A DNA stretch of 64,000 nucleotides from Pseudomonadota bacterium. Lineage in GTDB: Bacteria > Pseudomonadota > Alphaproteobacteria > Rhizobiales > Hyphomicrobiaceae. Below the pieces are notes generated by a model, which was not told the DNA's origin, made no database searches, and worked only from the letters and a program-made list of their open reading frames with translations. This document shows, piece by piece, positions 26,281-34,203 of this stretch (the first letter of the stretch is position 1; each line of letters begins with the position of its first letter). Made by a program: the position numbers and the translations under genes. The DNA is taken from positions 1 to 64,000 of the forward strand of contig JAEZRM010000002.1 of assembly GCA_023412805.1 (NCBI GenBank), written 5' to 3'.

Positions 26281-26932
26281 CGGCGTGCCCTCGCTTTTTT
26301 CTTCGCCGCGGCGATCGTGGCGGCCTTGACCTCCGACCACAGCGCATCGATCTCCGACGCAGCGGCCTTGTCGCGGCCGGCGTTGACCTCGGCTGCGGAC
26401 TTGCCCGCGTTTAGGCCTGCCACGTAGCTCTGGCGCTGGTGGACAATCGTCTCGGCCACGGGTGTCTTCTGCCTTGTCAGCATGTCACGCGCCTTGTCGC
26501 CGGACTTACCGCTGGAGGGCACGGCGTTCAGCAAAATGAGGTGCGGTACGCCTGCAGCCTCCGCCATGGCGAGGACGTCGGTGGTCGCCATGAGATCGAC
26601 TAGGCTTGCGCGTGCCGGAATAATTGCGAACGTGGACACAGATAGGGCCTGTTCCTGCAGAGCAATAGCGCTGGGGGGCCGTCGAGGAACACCCAGTCCT
26701 AGCCATCGAGCGCCAAAGCTTCGACGGCATCCGCCGGGCTTGCGGCACCCTCGAAGACAGTTGGATTGTCGACCGCCCCGCGCCGGTCCCACCATTCGAC
26801 GAGCGAGCGCTGCGGATCGAGATCGACCATGGCAACGCGCGGTGAGTCCTTCGCCGCCCGCACCGCGAGTGCTGACGCGATCGTCGTCTTTCCGACGCCT
26901 CCCTTGGTATTCACGACTGCGATGATGTACAT
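26277..26932 (-). pseudogene. parA: ParA-family partition ATPase, broken by an amber codon and a frameshift
   Basis: The N-terminal part (26932-26699) has MYIIAVVNTKGGVGKTTIAS, with the deviant Walker A, and VAMVDLDPQRSLVEWWDRRG. It then meets a TAG after ALALDG; the next residues in frame would be DWVFLDGPP. Seventeen bases further, the run of six C (26678-26673) is one base too short, and the reading continues in another frame as SAIALQEQALSVSTFAIIPA to the end. Restoring one sense codon and one base gives a full ParA of about 217 residues. As read, the gene cannot make a full ATPase, so the partition system is dead unless these are sequencing errors. Confidence 0.85.
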
Positions 26933-26947
26933 CGCGCCCCCGCGCCC

Positions 26948-27063
26948 AGTGCTTTACATCAGGGAAGTGTAAAGCGATTTGCATGCGCTGCCACCCTCGG
27001 CCTGAGATTTCAGCACGTTACATAGCGGTGGCCAGTGCTTTACATTGGGGCCGCGCTTTACAT
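26948..27063. repeat. Four GCTTTACA repeats upstream of the partition genes
   Basis: AGTGCTTTACAT occurs at 26948-26959 and 27034-27045. GCTTTACAT occurs at 27055-27063. The inverted form TGTAAAGC occurs at 26968-26975. The related GTTACAT lies near 27018. Such short repeats before a par operon usually bind the partition repressor (autoregulation and centromere) or act as replication iterons. The repeats are seen directly; the binding protein is inferred. Confidence 0.6.
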
Positions 27064-27219
27064 TTAAAGACGCTTCTGGGATGACATGAGGTGGCGGCCA
27101 CCAGTGCCGTCAGTGACTTAAGCCGTGCGCCCCTCAATCATCATCAGGCAACGAGGTCAGGTCAGAGTGCATGGTCGAAGGGTATGGCCTCGACGCGCGC
27201 GTGATCGTCGCCTGCCCCA

Positions 27220-27402
27220 CTAGTTCTTGACCATCTCCTCGAAGCGCGAAGCCGTGACCCACGCACGCGTCACCTTGCCATTGAGCGAGAACTCGATCTG
27301 AACTCGCTCGGTGTCGTGGTCGAGATCGACAATGATAAATGGCGTGCCATCGGGGATGACTTCCTCAGTAACACCATCTGCCTCCGTCTCGCCGGCGGTC
27401 AT
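27220..27402 (-). CDS. Small acidic hypothetical protein coupled to the SRAP gene
   Basis: A 60-residue acidic protein (GTPFIIVDLDHDTERVQIEF, then SLNGKVTRAWVTASRFEEMV) that looks like a compact beta-rich fold. Its ATG overlaps the SRAP stop by four bases (ATGA), which indicates translational coupling. No cysteines or known motif. Because the SRAP reading frame is broken, ribosomes would stop about 170 bases early, so expression of this gene may also be reduced. Confidence 0.5.
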   Translation of the reverse strand: MTAGETEADGVTEEVIPDGTPFIIVDLDHDTERVQIEFSLNGKVTRAWVTASRFEEMVKN

Positions 27403-28042
27403 GACTGCAAATCCTTCTTCTCGTATCCTGTTTGCACAAGGCGCATCCTCTCAGGTGGGTATGGCCTCAGGAGGGTTGTCGCTTCGGCGAGCGTGCCGTT
27501 CATCCACTGATCTTGAACCTCGTCGCCGACGAGCAGCACCGGCATCCGCTCGTGATTTACGGTTTCCACGAGGTCATGAACGAGAAAACGTCGAGCGTCA
27601 CTGGTGACCCGTCCTTCTTTAGAGGGCCGTTCCACACGCGCCAGAGGCCAGCGAATGCGAACAGTGGGCGCGGATCCTCGGCATTGGCCAGAGCGAACCA
27701 ATTCCAAGTTGCTGGCTTCACATCTGCGTTCGGCTCGCAGAATGACGTGACTGGCACTAGGCAACGGCGCTGTTCGACGCTCTCCCGCCAGAATCGCGAG
27801 TCCATCTTATCGTCCCGCGTATTGGTGACGCGGCGAGGGGCCTTACCCGGCTGCGGCAGGACAAATCCCCAAGACAGCTCGACGAGTTCACGCTCTCCAT
27901 CCTGAGCACGCCGCACCACCGGCGCCATGTGACCAGGAAAGATGGCGTCCCTCGGCTCGATGGCGACGGCGCGGTTAGACGACACGCGGAATAGCCGGCG
28001 GACTGCTTCTACTGCGCGCGTCTGCGAGTAAAGATTGCACAT
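27399..28042 (-). pseudogene. SRAP (YedK/HMCES) abasic-site protein, broken by a small deletion
   Basis: The start MCNLYSQTRAVEAVRRLFRV keeps the catalytic Cys2 that crosslinks to abasic sites in single-stranded DNA. Then come ELSWGFVLP, NTRDDKMDS and CLVPVTSFCEPN with the conserved Glu. After TLDVFSFMT the frame closes within a few codons, while the expected continuation LVETVNHERMPVLLVGDEVQ (with the conserved His) is present in another frame. Comparison with the family consensus (a TEPN-like stretch expected here) suggests about 16 bases were lost near 27570-27575. The enzyme would lack its final third and is presumed inactive. Confidence 0.8.
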
Positions 28043-28048
28043 TGCAGC

Positions 28049-28855
28049 TCAGCCTCGATGGTGTCCGCGGGCAAGGGTTGATGTTGCTGTGCTGAGCCGC
28101 AGTTCGACCGTACCCAGCTCACCGAAGTCCGCTAGCACGACATCTCCACCTGCGACGGCGTCCAAACCGGTGCACGTTCCCGTCGATACTATGTCCCCCT
28201 TCCAAAGGCCGAGACGTCGCTCCGATAGGTGGTTGGCGAGCCAGTGCAATACGTTCAGCGGATTTTCCAATGCGCGGCTTCCGCAGCCATATCCCTTGCG
28301 TTCGCCGTTGATGAGCATGGTCACTTCGTGCTCGCGCAGATCCTGCCCTGCAAACGGGGTCCATTCTCCGACAACCAGTCCGATGTTTACTCCCCCGTCA
28401 GCCGTCGTGAGCAGCCTCCCCTTGCCAGCCAGGCCGCCGGCAAATCGAGTGCCAACGATTTCGATCGCGCCAGCAAGTTCGCCTATGCCGGCAACGACTT
28501 CATCGTACGCGTAAGCCTGCTGCCGAGGGGGAAGATCCTTCGCCAGCCTGAATGCGAATTCGCCCTCTACTGCCGGCATGTGATCGGCCACGAGAGAAAC
28601 ATTGGCGGGGCTGCCGTAAACATAGGGCTGCAGTAGTGCGCCGGCGCCCGGCTCTTTCGTGCCGAGATGGCGCTGAGCCTCTTTGCTGGTCGAACCCACC
28701 TTGTAGCCAACGCGCGCCAAGCCGCTCAGTGAGACGATCGCTTCTTGAACTGCGTACGCTTCGAGTCCCGTCTTTGGCGCCTGTATGTCGGAGGCGTCGA
28801 TGGTGTGCCCCAGGCTGCGCGCTTCCCAAAGCAAACGGGCAAGATCTTTCGACAT
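28049..28855 (-). CDS. 2-keto-4-pentenoate hydratase / FAH-family protein
   Basis: A 268-residue protein of the fumarylacetoacetate hydrolase superfamily, closest to MhpD-type 2-oxopent-4-enoate hydratases: GYKVGSTSKEAQRHLGTKEP, AVEGEFAFRLAKDLPPR with the metal-binding Glu pair, and LENPLNVLHWLANHL, followed by GDIVSTGTCTGLDAVAGGDV. These enzymes hydrate 2-hydroxypentadienoate in meta-cleavage pathways using a divalent metal. No other catabolic gene is next to it, so the substrate here is uncertain. It lies directly upstream of the broken SRAP gene on the same strand, six bases apart, and may be transcribed with it. Confidence 0.85.
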   Translation of the reverse strand: MSKDLARLLWEARSLGHTIDASDIQAPKTGLEAYAVQEAIVSLSGLARVGYKVGSTSKEAQRHLGTKEPGAGALLQPYVYGSPANVSLVADHMPAVEGEFAFRLAKDLPPRQQAYAYDEVVAGIGELAGAIEIVGTRFAGGLAGKGRLLTTADGGVNIGLVVGEWTPFAGQDLREHEVTMLINGERKGYGCGSRALENPLNVLHWLANHLSERRLGLWKGDIVSTGTCTGLDAVAGGDVVLADFGELGTVELRLSTATSTLARGHHRG

Positions 28856-28949
28856 GTCGCTTCATCCGCTGACGCATGTTGAACCAAGGTCGCGTGATGA
28901 CGTTGAATTAGCCACCAAATGACAACTTCCTCTAGCTCCCCATGCGGTC

Positions 28950-29909
28950 ATGGCCAAGCGCAAATCCACGCATCGATCGACAGCGCGCTTCAGCGCGCGA
29001 ATGCTGCCAGGTGCCAGGCCGGCGCCCTTTCCCGGTTTTGTGAAGCCGCAACTCGCAACGCTGCGCGAGAACGTGCCGAGCAGCCCGGCGTGGCTCCACG
29101 AGATCAAGTTCGACGGTTATCGCGTCCAAGGCCATCTCGTAGAAGGTCGGCCGGCACTGATCACGCGCGGCGGCCATGACTGGACCTCACGCATGAAGTC
29201 ACTCGCCATGGCGCTAGAGCGCCTGCCGGCCAATCATTTGGTCGTCGATGGAGAGGTGATTGTCCCAGACGGCAAGGGCGCCAGCGACTTTGATGCACTC
29301 GAGACCGCCATGGGGCCACGTGGGCGGTCTGCGGACATGCTATTCTATCTCTTTGACATCATGCACCTCGACGGCTTCGATCTTCGCGCCGCTCCGCTCG
29401 CGGATCGCAAGGGTGTGCTCAAGGAGCTGCTTCGGGGTATCGGGCCTCCTATCGTGTACTCCGATCACATGGTCGAGAACGGCCAGAAGATGTTCCAGCA
29501 CGCCTGCGAGATGGGCCTTGAGGGTGTCGTCTCAAAGCGAGCTGATGCGCCTTACCGGACGGGGCGCGGCGAGAGCTGGATCAAGGTGAAGTGCGTCAAA
29601 CGAGCGACCTTCACCGTTGTTGGCTACACGCCGGAAGGTAATGGCTTGGTCGCTTCATTGCATCTGGCACGCAAGAAGGGACGCGAACTCACGTACGTCG
29701 GCAAAGTTGGAGCGGGATGGAGTATGGCCCAGAGCGCAAAGCTGCGCCGGGAGCTGGAAGCACTCGAGGTTGATCGTGCTGCGGTGGAAGTGCCAGGCCG
29801 ACCGCCTAAGGCGGTATGGGTTCAGCCGCGCATTAAAGCTGCTGTTGAGTACAGGATGATCACCTCGGCAGGGATGCTCCGTCATTCTGTGTGGAAAGGG
29901 ACTGCCTAA
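28950..29909 (+). CDS. Stand-alone ATP-dependent DNA ligase (LigD ligase-domain type)
   Basis: A 319-residue ligase made only of the nucleotidyltransferase and OB-fold domains. Motif I is EIKFDGYRVQ with the adenylated Lys at about residue 53. VVDGEVIVPD (motif III region), MGLEGVVSKRADAPYRTG (motif IV) and SWIKVKCVKRATFTVVGY (motif V) follow. It matches the ligase module of LigD, the bacterial end-joining enzyme, but has no polymerase or phosphoesterase domain, and no Ku gene is nearby. Additional LigD-like ligases are frequent on plasmids of Hyphomicrobiales. The gene is intact and is divergent from the hydratase gene. Confidence 0.93.
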   Translation: MAKRKSTHRSTARFSARMLPGARPAPFPGFVKPQLATLRENVPSSPAWLHEIKFDGYRVQGHLVEGRPALITRGGHDWTSRMKSLAMALERLPANHLVVDGEVIVPDGKGASDFDALETAMGPRGRSADMLFYLFDIMHLDGFDLRAAPLADRKGVLKELLRGIGPPIVYSDHMVENGQKMFQHACEMGLEGVVSKRADAPYRTGRGESWIKVKCVKRATFTVVGYTPEGNGLVASLHLARKKGRELTYVGKVGAGWSMAQSAKLRRELEALEVDRAAVEVPGRPPKAVWVQPRIKAAVEYRMITSAGMLRHSVWKGTA

Positions 29910-30091
29910 TTGGCTTCGGCGCTTGATGGTTTGCCTCGCTTTCGCGTCGCCGTGGCAACCGGCGCCTACCATGTCCGTGATTGTCACAGAAGGACAACTC
30001 TTCGTGCGCAGGCTATTTGGTGGCAGCGGCGACGTGGGGAATGAGTTATTGGTCGACGCGACTTTCTGAGGCGCTGCCTAACGGCTTCATC

Positions 30092-30466
30092 ATGAGGTAT
30101 CAAATGCTGAGGCTCGCCGTCTTTGCTGCATCCACATTGCTCGCGGCGAACTTGGCTCACGCCTCAGAGAATTACGAGCAATGGCCGGTTCTGACGAGCA
30201 CCTTTACCTCGACAGGCGGAGGTGGCATCACCATCAAGGGATATGACCCCGTCATCACTGGCAGCACGTGCGTGACCACCTTCATGGCTGTCGAAGCCGG
30301 CGACAACCGCAAAGTCTATCCCAACTTCATTGAGTTCGATGCCGTTGCCGCTCAGGGGGGCATCTTGTGCACCAACGGCAAGTGGCGCGCTTTCGAAGGT
30401 GGTGCCAAGGGTACAACCGGCTTCAAGTTGTTCTATAAGGACGGCGTCTTTCGCGCGGGGCAATAG
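30092..30466 (+). CDS. Small secreted protein, unknown function
   Basis: About 124 residues. An N-terminal signal peptide (LRLAVFAASTLLAANLAHAS, with an AHA-S cleavage site) precedes a mature domain of about 98 residues rich in Gly, Thr and aromatic residues, with two cysteines (STCVTTF and GILCTNGKW) that could form a disulfide. Start choice: the ATG at 30092 or the ATG at 30104, which has GAGG six bases upstream; the longer frame from 29981 is not credible. It stands alone between the ligase and a minus-strand hypothetical. No family recognised. Confidence 0.6.
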   Translation: MRYQMLRLAVFAASTLLAANLAHASENYEQWPVLTSTFTSTGGGGITIKGYDPVITGSTCVTTFMAVEAGDNRKVYPNFIEFDAVAAQGGILCTNGKWRAFEGGAKGTTGFKLFYKDGVFRAGQ

Positions 30467-30519
30467 CGCATTCGCGTCAAGAGCCCCGGCCGCGAAACTC
30501 TCGTTCATTCCCTCAGAGT

Positions 30520-30741
30520 TTAGCGGACTGAGCCATTGCCCATCTGCACAATCGCGAGCGCCAAAGACCGCGCCTCCGCCTTGCTCAGTCGCGGAAACTT
30601 CTGCGCGCGCTTGCCCGGCATTGGCGTCTCGTCGAAATGGATGGTGAGCAACCTGATGCCGAAGCCGTCGCGCACAACGATGCGGTTGTGGTGCTCCTCG
30701 TAGAACCAGGGCGGTGGGTAGTAGTCGCGGAACCTCACCAT
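30520..30741 (-). CDS. Small hypothetical protein
   Basis: About 73 residues: FRDYYPPPWFYEEHHNRIVV, then a short strand-rich part (GFGIRLLTIHFDETPMPGKR) and a C-terminal helix LSKAEARSLALAIVQMG. The content is protein-like and not a shadow of another gene, since no gene overlaps it. The ATG at 30741 is preferred over the frame start at 30792. Function unknown; similar small proteins are common in Bradyrhizobium-type accessory regions, as far as recalled. Confidence 0.5.
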   Translation of the reverse strand: MVRFRDYYPPPWFYEEHHNRIVVRDGFGIRLLTIHFDETPMPGKRAQKFPRLSKAEARSLALAIVQMGNGSVR

Positions 30742-30868
30742 GCCTTGTGACGGTCCGACGAGAGCATTCCCCAGGCCACCCCTCCTTGACACTCAGGCGT
30801 GTCTGGAACAAAATGGGAACAATGGCGCCCGTCAAGGGGTCTGTGCTTGATGGTATGGAGTGAGAACC

Positions 30869-31234
30869 ATGCAGGTCATCGAAGGAACGAAAATCGCAGA
30901 ACTCGAACGGTACAACGAACTCTATCGGCCGATCGCCGAATGGTGTCAGGCGCTGTATTCAGCGGGTCCAGACGATGATGTGACGACTTGGTTCTATCAG
31001 GCATTCGACAAGGTCGTGAGGCAGCCGGACTTCACGGTGGACGATCTTCGCCAAGTGCTTACTGCCAACTGGTTCGACTTTGCCGAGGGACCTGGTGCCG
31101 TCGAGCAGATCGAGGACATCTGCGCGAGCGCCCATAACGTGCGGCGGTACATGGAGGCGATCGGTCAGGTCGAAAAGCGCGAACCTGACGCAAAGAGCAG
31201 CCTGAAAGTCGTGAGCGACCAATCGGTCCACTGA
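30869..31234 (+). CDS. Hypothetical helical protein
   Basis: About 121 residues, mostly helical and acidic, with several Trp (PIAEWCQALY, TTWFYQAFDKVV, LTANWFDFAEG). The ATG at 30869 has GGAG eight bases upstream. The next gene follows after six bases on the same strand, so they probably form a small operon. No motif, signal peptide or membrane segment seen; a cytoplasmic protein of unknown role. Confidence 0.55.
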   Translation: MQVIEGTKIAELERYNELYRPIAEWCQALYSAGPDDDVTTWFYQAFDKVVRQPDFTVDDLRQVLTANWFDFAEGPGAVEQIEDICASAHNVRRYMEAIGQVEKREPDAKSSLKVVSDQSVH

Positions 31235-31240
31235 GCCAGC

Positions 31241-31540
31241 TTGCTGCGCAAACCCGAGGATCCCGCCGGCAGGCGCACGCGAGCTTTCTGGCACAGTTTC
31301 CCGAAAGACGGCGAGTGGAGGAAGGTCACGCTCGCTCAGCAGGAGCGGGAGGGGTTCGAGCTACAGCCATCATGTCGTTCGTGCTGGCACCGAGGTCCCA
31401 TGATGAAACCTGCCGAGGTGGCGGCATGGGCCAATGTTTCAATGGACACGCCTATCATCACGCTCGCCGCGCGTCTTGTCTGCTCGAAGTGTGGACTGCC
31501 CGCAGGCTATTTCCACGGCCACCACACACCGCGGAGATGA
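31241..31540 (+). CDS. Hypothetical protein with two CxxC-type motifs
   Basis: About 99 residues from a TTG at 31241; the start is uncertain. CRSCWHRG in the middle and LVCSKCGLPAGYF near the end form a possible four-cysteine zinc site. The N-terminus is basic. It directly follows the 30869 gene. Short proteins with one split zinc ribbon of this form are frequent in mobile regions of Hyphomicrobiales; a nucleic-acid or protein-binding role is a guess. Confidence 0.5.
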   Translation: MLRKPEDPAGRRTRAFWHSFPKDGEWRKVTLAQQEREGFELQPSCRSCWHRGPMMKPAEVAAWANVSMDTPIITLAARLVCSKCGLPAGYFHGHHTPRR

Positions 31541-31713
31541 AGCTGCGACGCTTCTTCTGTCGACGCGCTGCGGGGTTCAAGGTGGAGTCCGATCGCACTA
31601 GCCCGCCGGCAGGCGCAACGGGGTAGCAGGTCATTGCCGCCATAAGCCTTTCGAGGCGCTCGGGGAATGCCGCGCTTCTCGTGTGTGAGCGGCAGGACCG
31701 CACAACACAGCAA
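31541..31713. other. Short gap between convergent genes
   Basis: The frames that run through this stretch are continuations in other phases of the flanking genes. No credible gene, hairpin or promoter was seen. Confidence 0.35.
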
Positions 31714-32244
31714 CTATCGGGCGAGCGATCCAATCCCGCACCAGTATATGCGCGATACCCTCTTGCCCCAAGCGTAGCGAACGGCCAAGTCCCGTGAGAG
31801 CAGGTGCTTGCCGGCGTCTTTGCCGTCGATCGACATCCTCACGAGAGGTCTTCCAAAAGCATCGCGGCGACCTGAGTAGTGCACAGTCACCAGTCGGCCG
31901 AATATGAAGTCGCTGAGCTCGTTCTTGGCGGCCATGCCAGCTTGATACTCTGCGGGGCAGCGTGGCGAGCTTATCTCAGGCGCATCGATGACGAGCAGTC
32001 GCAGTCGCTCCCCGTTGAATCGAACGGTGTCGCCGTCCACGACGTGGAAGGCTCCCGAGGTCGCTGAGACGGTGTGGGAGGAAGTGAGAGGCCTCCCTTC
32101 CATGAGGAGATAGGCGCCAGCTGCGACGGCTATGAGGGAGAGGACAGGAGCGAGCATGCGCCCATGCTGAAGAGCGCGATGGAAGCGTGACCTTCGTCTC
32201 TGTGAATGCACGGCCCAGCCGTGCCGCATCAATCGATCTGGCAT
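31714..32244 (-). CDS. Thermonuclease (SNase)-like protein with N-terminal membrane anchor
   Basis: A protein of up to 176 residues. A basic N-terminus precedes one hydrophobic helix (about residues 30-48, LAPVLSLIAVAAGAYLLM), so it is anchored or exported. The SNase-like fold follows: FHVVDGDTVRFNGERLRLLV with IDAPE gives the catalytic Asp/Arg/Asp/Glu set of staphylococcal nuclease homologues. The distal Arg could be in YSGRRDAFGRPLV. The rest matches the shorter SNase homologues of Hyphomicrobiales that lack extra domains. The start is uncertain; an ATG at 32155 would begin at the hydrophobic segment. Confidence 0.8.
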   Translation of the reverse strand: MPDRLMRHGWAVHSQRRRSRFHRALQHGRMLAPVLSLIAVAAGAYLLMEGRPLTSSHTVSATSGAFHVVDGDTVRFNGERLRLLVIDAPEISSPRCPAEYQAGMAAKNELSDFIFGRLVTVHYSGRRDAFGRPLVRMSIDGKDAGKHLLSRDLAVRYAWGKRVSRIYWCGIGSLAR

Positions 32245-32688
32245 GATTGCAGCTCCCGAAATTGGGGAGCGTATCCGCGTCTGGCTAACCTTAGCCTAAC
32301 GTGGTTGCTGCAACCAATCCTGTAAACCCACCAAGGTGGGGCTCACTTGGAGCCACCTGGGTCGCTCGAGTGTCGCGGGTGACTAGGGCGACAGTATGCT
32401 AGTCGGGTCGGCGCCGAGCAGGGCTCGTTCTAGGACACCGTTCGTGTATGCGCCTTTGTGGCCATGGGCGAAGGGGGGACAAGCGCGAGTAGCCGTATAG
32501 GCGGCAGACCGACCAGGTCCGGAATCCGAGCTAACTTCTGGGGAGCCTTGAAGCCTATGGCGAAATCTCAGATCGCTCGGACGAAACGTCGTGGAAAAAA
32601 GATTGCCGACAGCTTCAGAGGGCTAAGGGGTAAGGGAAGGGGTATATTTCAGGGAAGACCAGAAAAAACCAGTGATATCAATACGCTC
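32245..32688. other. Intergenic stretch between accessory region and tRNA-Asn
   Basis: About 440 bases without a credible gene. CCCAC-CAAG-GTGGG at 32327-32340 could fold into a small hairpin. An 81-codon plus-strand frame (32458-32703) is basic and runs into the tRNA, so it was not accepted. If the accessory region was inserted at the tRNA, the original junction should lie in or beside this stretch. No integrase remnant was recognised. Confidence 0.4.
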
Positions 32689-32763
32689 TGGCTCCGCGGG
32701 TAGGATTCGAACCTACAACCAACCGGTTAACAGCCGGTTGCTCTACCGTTGAGCTACCGCGGA
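32689..32763 (-). tRNA. tRNA-Asn (GTT)
   Basis: On the reverse strand TCCGCGG pairs with CCGCGGA as the acceptor stem; GCTCAACGGTAGAGC is the D arm; CTGTTAA is the anticodon loop with GTT (bases 32731-32729); GGTTCGAATCC is the T arm; the discriminator G and an encoded CCA close the gene at 32689. All arms pair well, so the gene looks functional. The 3' end faces the accessory region on the left, a position typical of integrative elements that target tRNA 3' ends. Confidence 0.97.
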
Positions 32764-32865
32764 TCAGGGGTTTGCCCTAAGGCCCGTGGCTTCTAGCAAA
32801 CACCAGCGCTTCGCGCCACCCCTTTTGGCTGCGACCTCGGAGCCCGCCAATCGTCCGGCCGCGTC

Positions 32866-33864
32866 CTACTCCGTCGGCACCATGTACTTCAGCGCCACGT
32901 TCGAGAGTGCGCCCCCGATCACGCAGGGAATGCCGACCTGCGCCTGCCCGAGCGCGCTCGCCACAATGCAGCCGAAGGCCAGCGCCGTCTGCCCCGCCTG
33001 CCCCCACCAGGAAACATTGCGCGCGTGCTCCGGCCCCTTGCGGCGCAGCTCTTCCACCGCCGCAACGGCCTGCTTGCGAATGGCGCCCGTCTCATAGGTT
33101 TCCGCAGCGGTGATGACCTCGCGCAATTCCTTGGCCGCATCCTTCGGCGCCGTTTCGAGCTGCCGCTTGGCATAGGCCAGGAGCCGGGGATCGGACTGCA
33201 GGTTCGTCGCCAAGGTCCACTTGGCCATGCTGCCGAGTGTCAGCTTCTCGACGTCATTGCGGTCCTTCGACCAGGGCAGCACGGTGATGATGCGGTCGAC
33301 GCCCTTGAAATTGCCCGAGGCGAAATAATGCCCCCACATGATGTCGATGTGCGCGGGCGACGCCTTGAGATCCAGCGTCTCGAAGGTGGCGCCCTTGCCG
33401 TAGAGATGATGCTCGATCAGCACCTTTCGCGTCGGCATGCGCTCGACGAACTTCTTGAGAAGCTCCTTCCAGCCCCTGAGCCCCGAATAGGCGATCGCGC
33501 GCACGATCACCACTTGGTCCTCGGGCGGCAGCGGAAACATCTCCGAGATCAGTTTCTCGGCAATCTCGGGATTGGCCGCGAGCACGCCGGCGATGAAACC
33601 CTGATAGACGCCCGCCTGATCGAGCTCCTTGAACACGCCGATCCCGCTCATCGCCTTCACGGCCTGCGGGAGTTTTTCCGGCTCCGGCTTCTCGCGATAG
33701 CTGTTGATCCATTTGAGGATCGTCTGGGCGGTCAATTGTTGCGGCTGCTGCTGCGACGGCGATTGTTGCGGCGGCGGCTGGAGCGTGGCGCGGCGCTGGG
33801 CGTCAGCCGTGCCCGCGCCGAACGCAAGCATCAGCATCGCCAGAATGCACACCACCACACGCAT
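32866..33864 (-). CDS. Conserved secreted protein, unknown function
   Basis: A 332-residue protein. Residues 1-22 (VVVCILAMLMLAFGAGTADA) form a signal peptide. A Pro/Gln-rich linker follows (QPPPQQSPSQQQPQQLTAQT), then about 230 mainly helical residues with conserved-looking segments (LPPEDQVVIVRAIAYSGLRG, HIDIMWGHYFASGNFKGVDR) that resemble TPR-like or HEAT-like helices. A Gly/Ala-rich hydrophobic C-terminus (about residues 288-322) could enter a membrane. It is the first chromosomal gene after the tRNA. Function not recognised. Confidence 0.65.
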   Translation of the reverse strand: MRVVVCILAMLMLAFGAGTADAQRRATLQPPPQQSPSQQQPQQLTAQTILKWINSYREKPEPEKLPQAVKAMSGIGVFKELDQAGVYQGFIAGVLAANPEIAEKLISEMFPLPPEDQVVIVRAIAYSGLRGWKELLKKFVERMPTRKVLIEHHLYGKGATFETLDLKASPAHIDIMWGHYFASGNFKGVDRIITVLPWSKDRNDVEKLTLGSMAKWTLATNLQSDPRLLAYAKRQLETAPKDAAKELREVITAAETYETGAIRKQAVAAVEELRRKGPEHARNVSWWGQAGQTALAFGCIVASALGQAQVGIPCVIGGALSNVALKYMVPTE

Positions 33865-34203
33865 ACAGATTCCCCGCAGTCGGCACGCCTCGGCGCGCAG
33901 GACCTACAACCACAATGCGAGCAGGCATGGCCATTTTGCGGCCTGGATGGGGCGGTTGTTTGTTTTGTGCCGCGGGTTTTTTTCTGAAGGGCGGCCTACC
34001 GGCCGGCGCGCGGTCGCGCGCTCAGGAAGAGATGCGTCGCAACCGAGCCGTGGTGCGATGCCCGCGGAGGCCATGCGGACAGGTCGCGTCTTGTGACAAA
34101 GTCATAAAGGCGGGGGGCCGGGAGGGTGTCCATCCCGGCAGACCGCGAGGCCATGCCGGAGGCCTGCCAGAGGTATGCGTTTCGCTCGCGCCGTAGGCGC
34201 AAA
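33865..34203. other. Intergenic stretch
   Basis: The 339 bases between the secreted protein start and the synthetase stop hold the promoter of the former, not precisely located, and a small hairpin GCGCC-GTA-GGCGC at 34188-34200 just after the synthetase stop. Plus-strand frames here are antisense extensions without motifs. Confidence 0.35.

Noticed and set aside
32458..32703. An 81-codon plus-strand frame next to the tRNA
   Set aside because: It runs into the tRNA gene and has low-complexity basic content.
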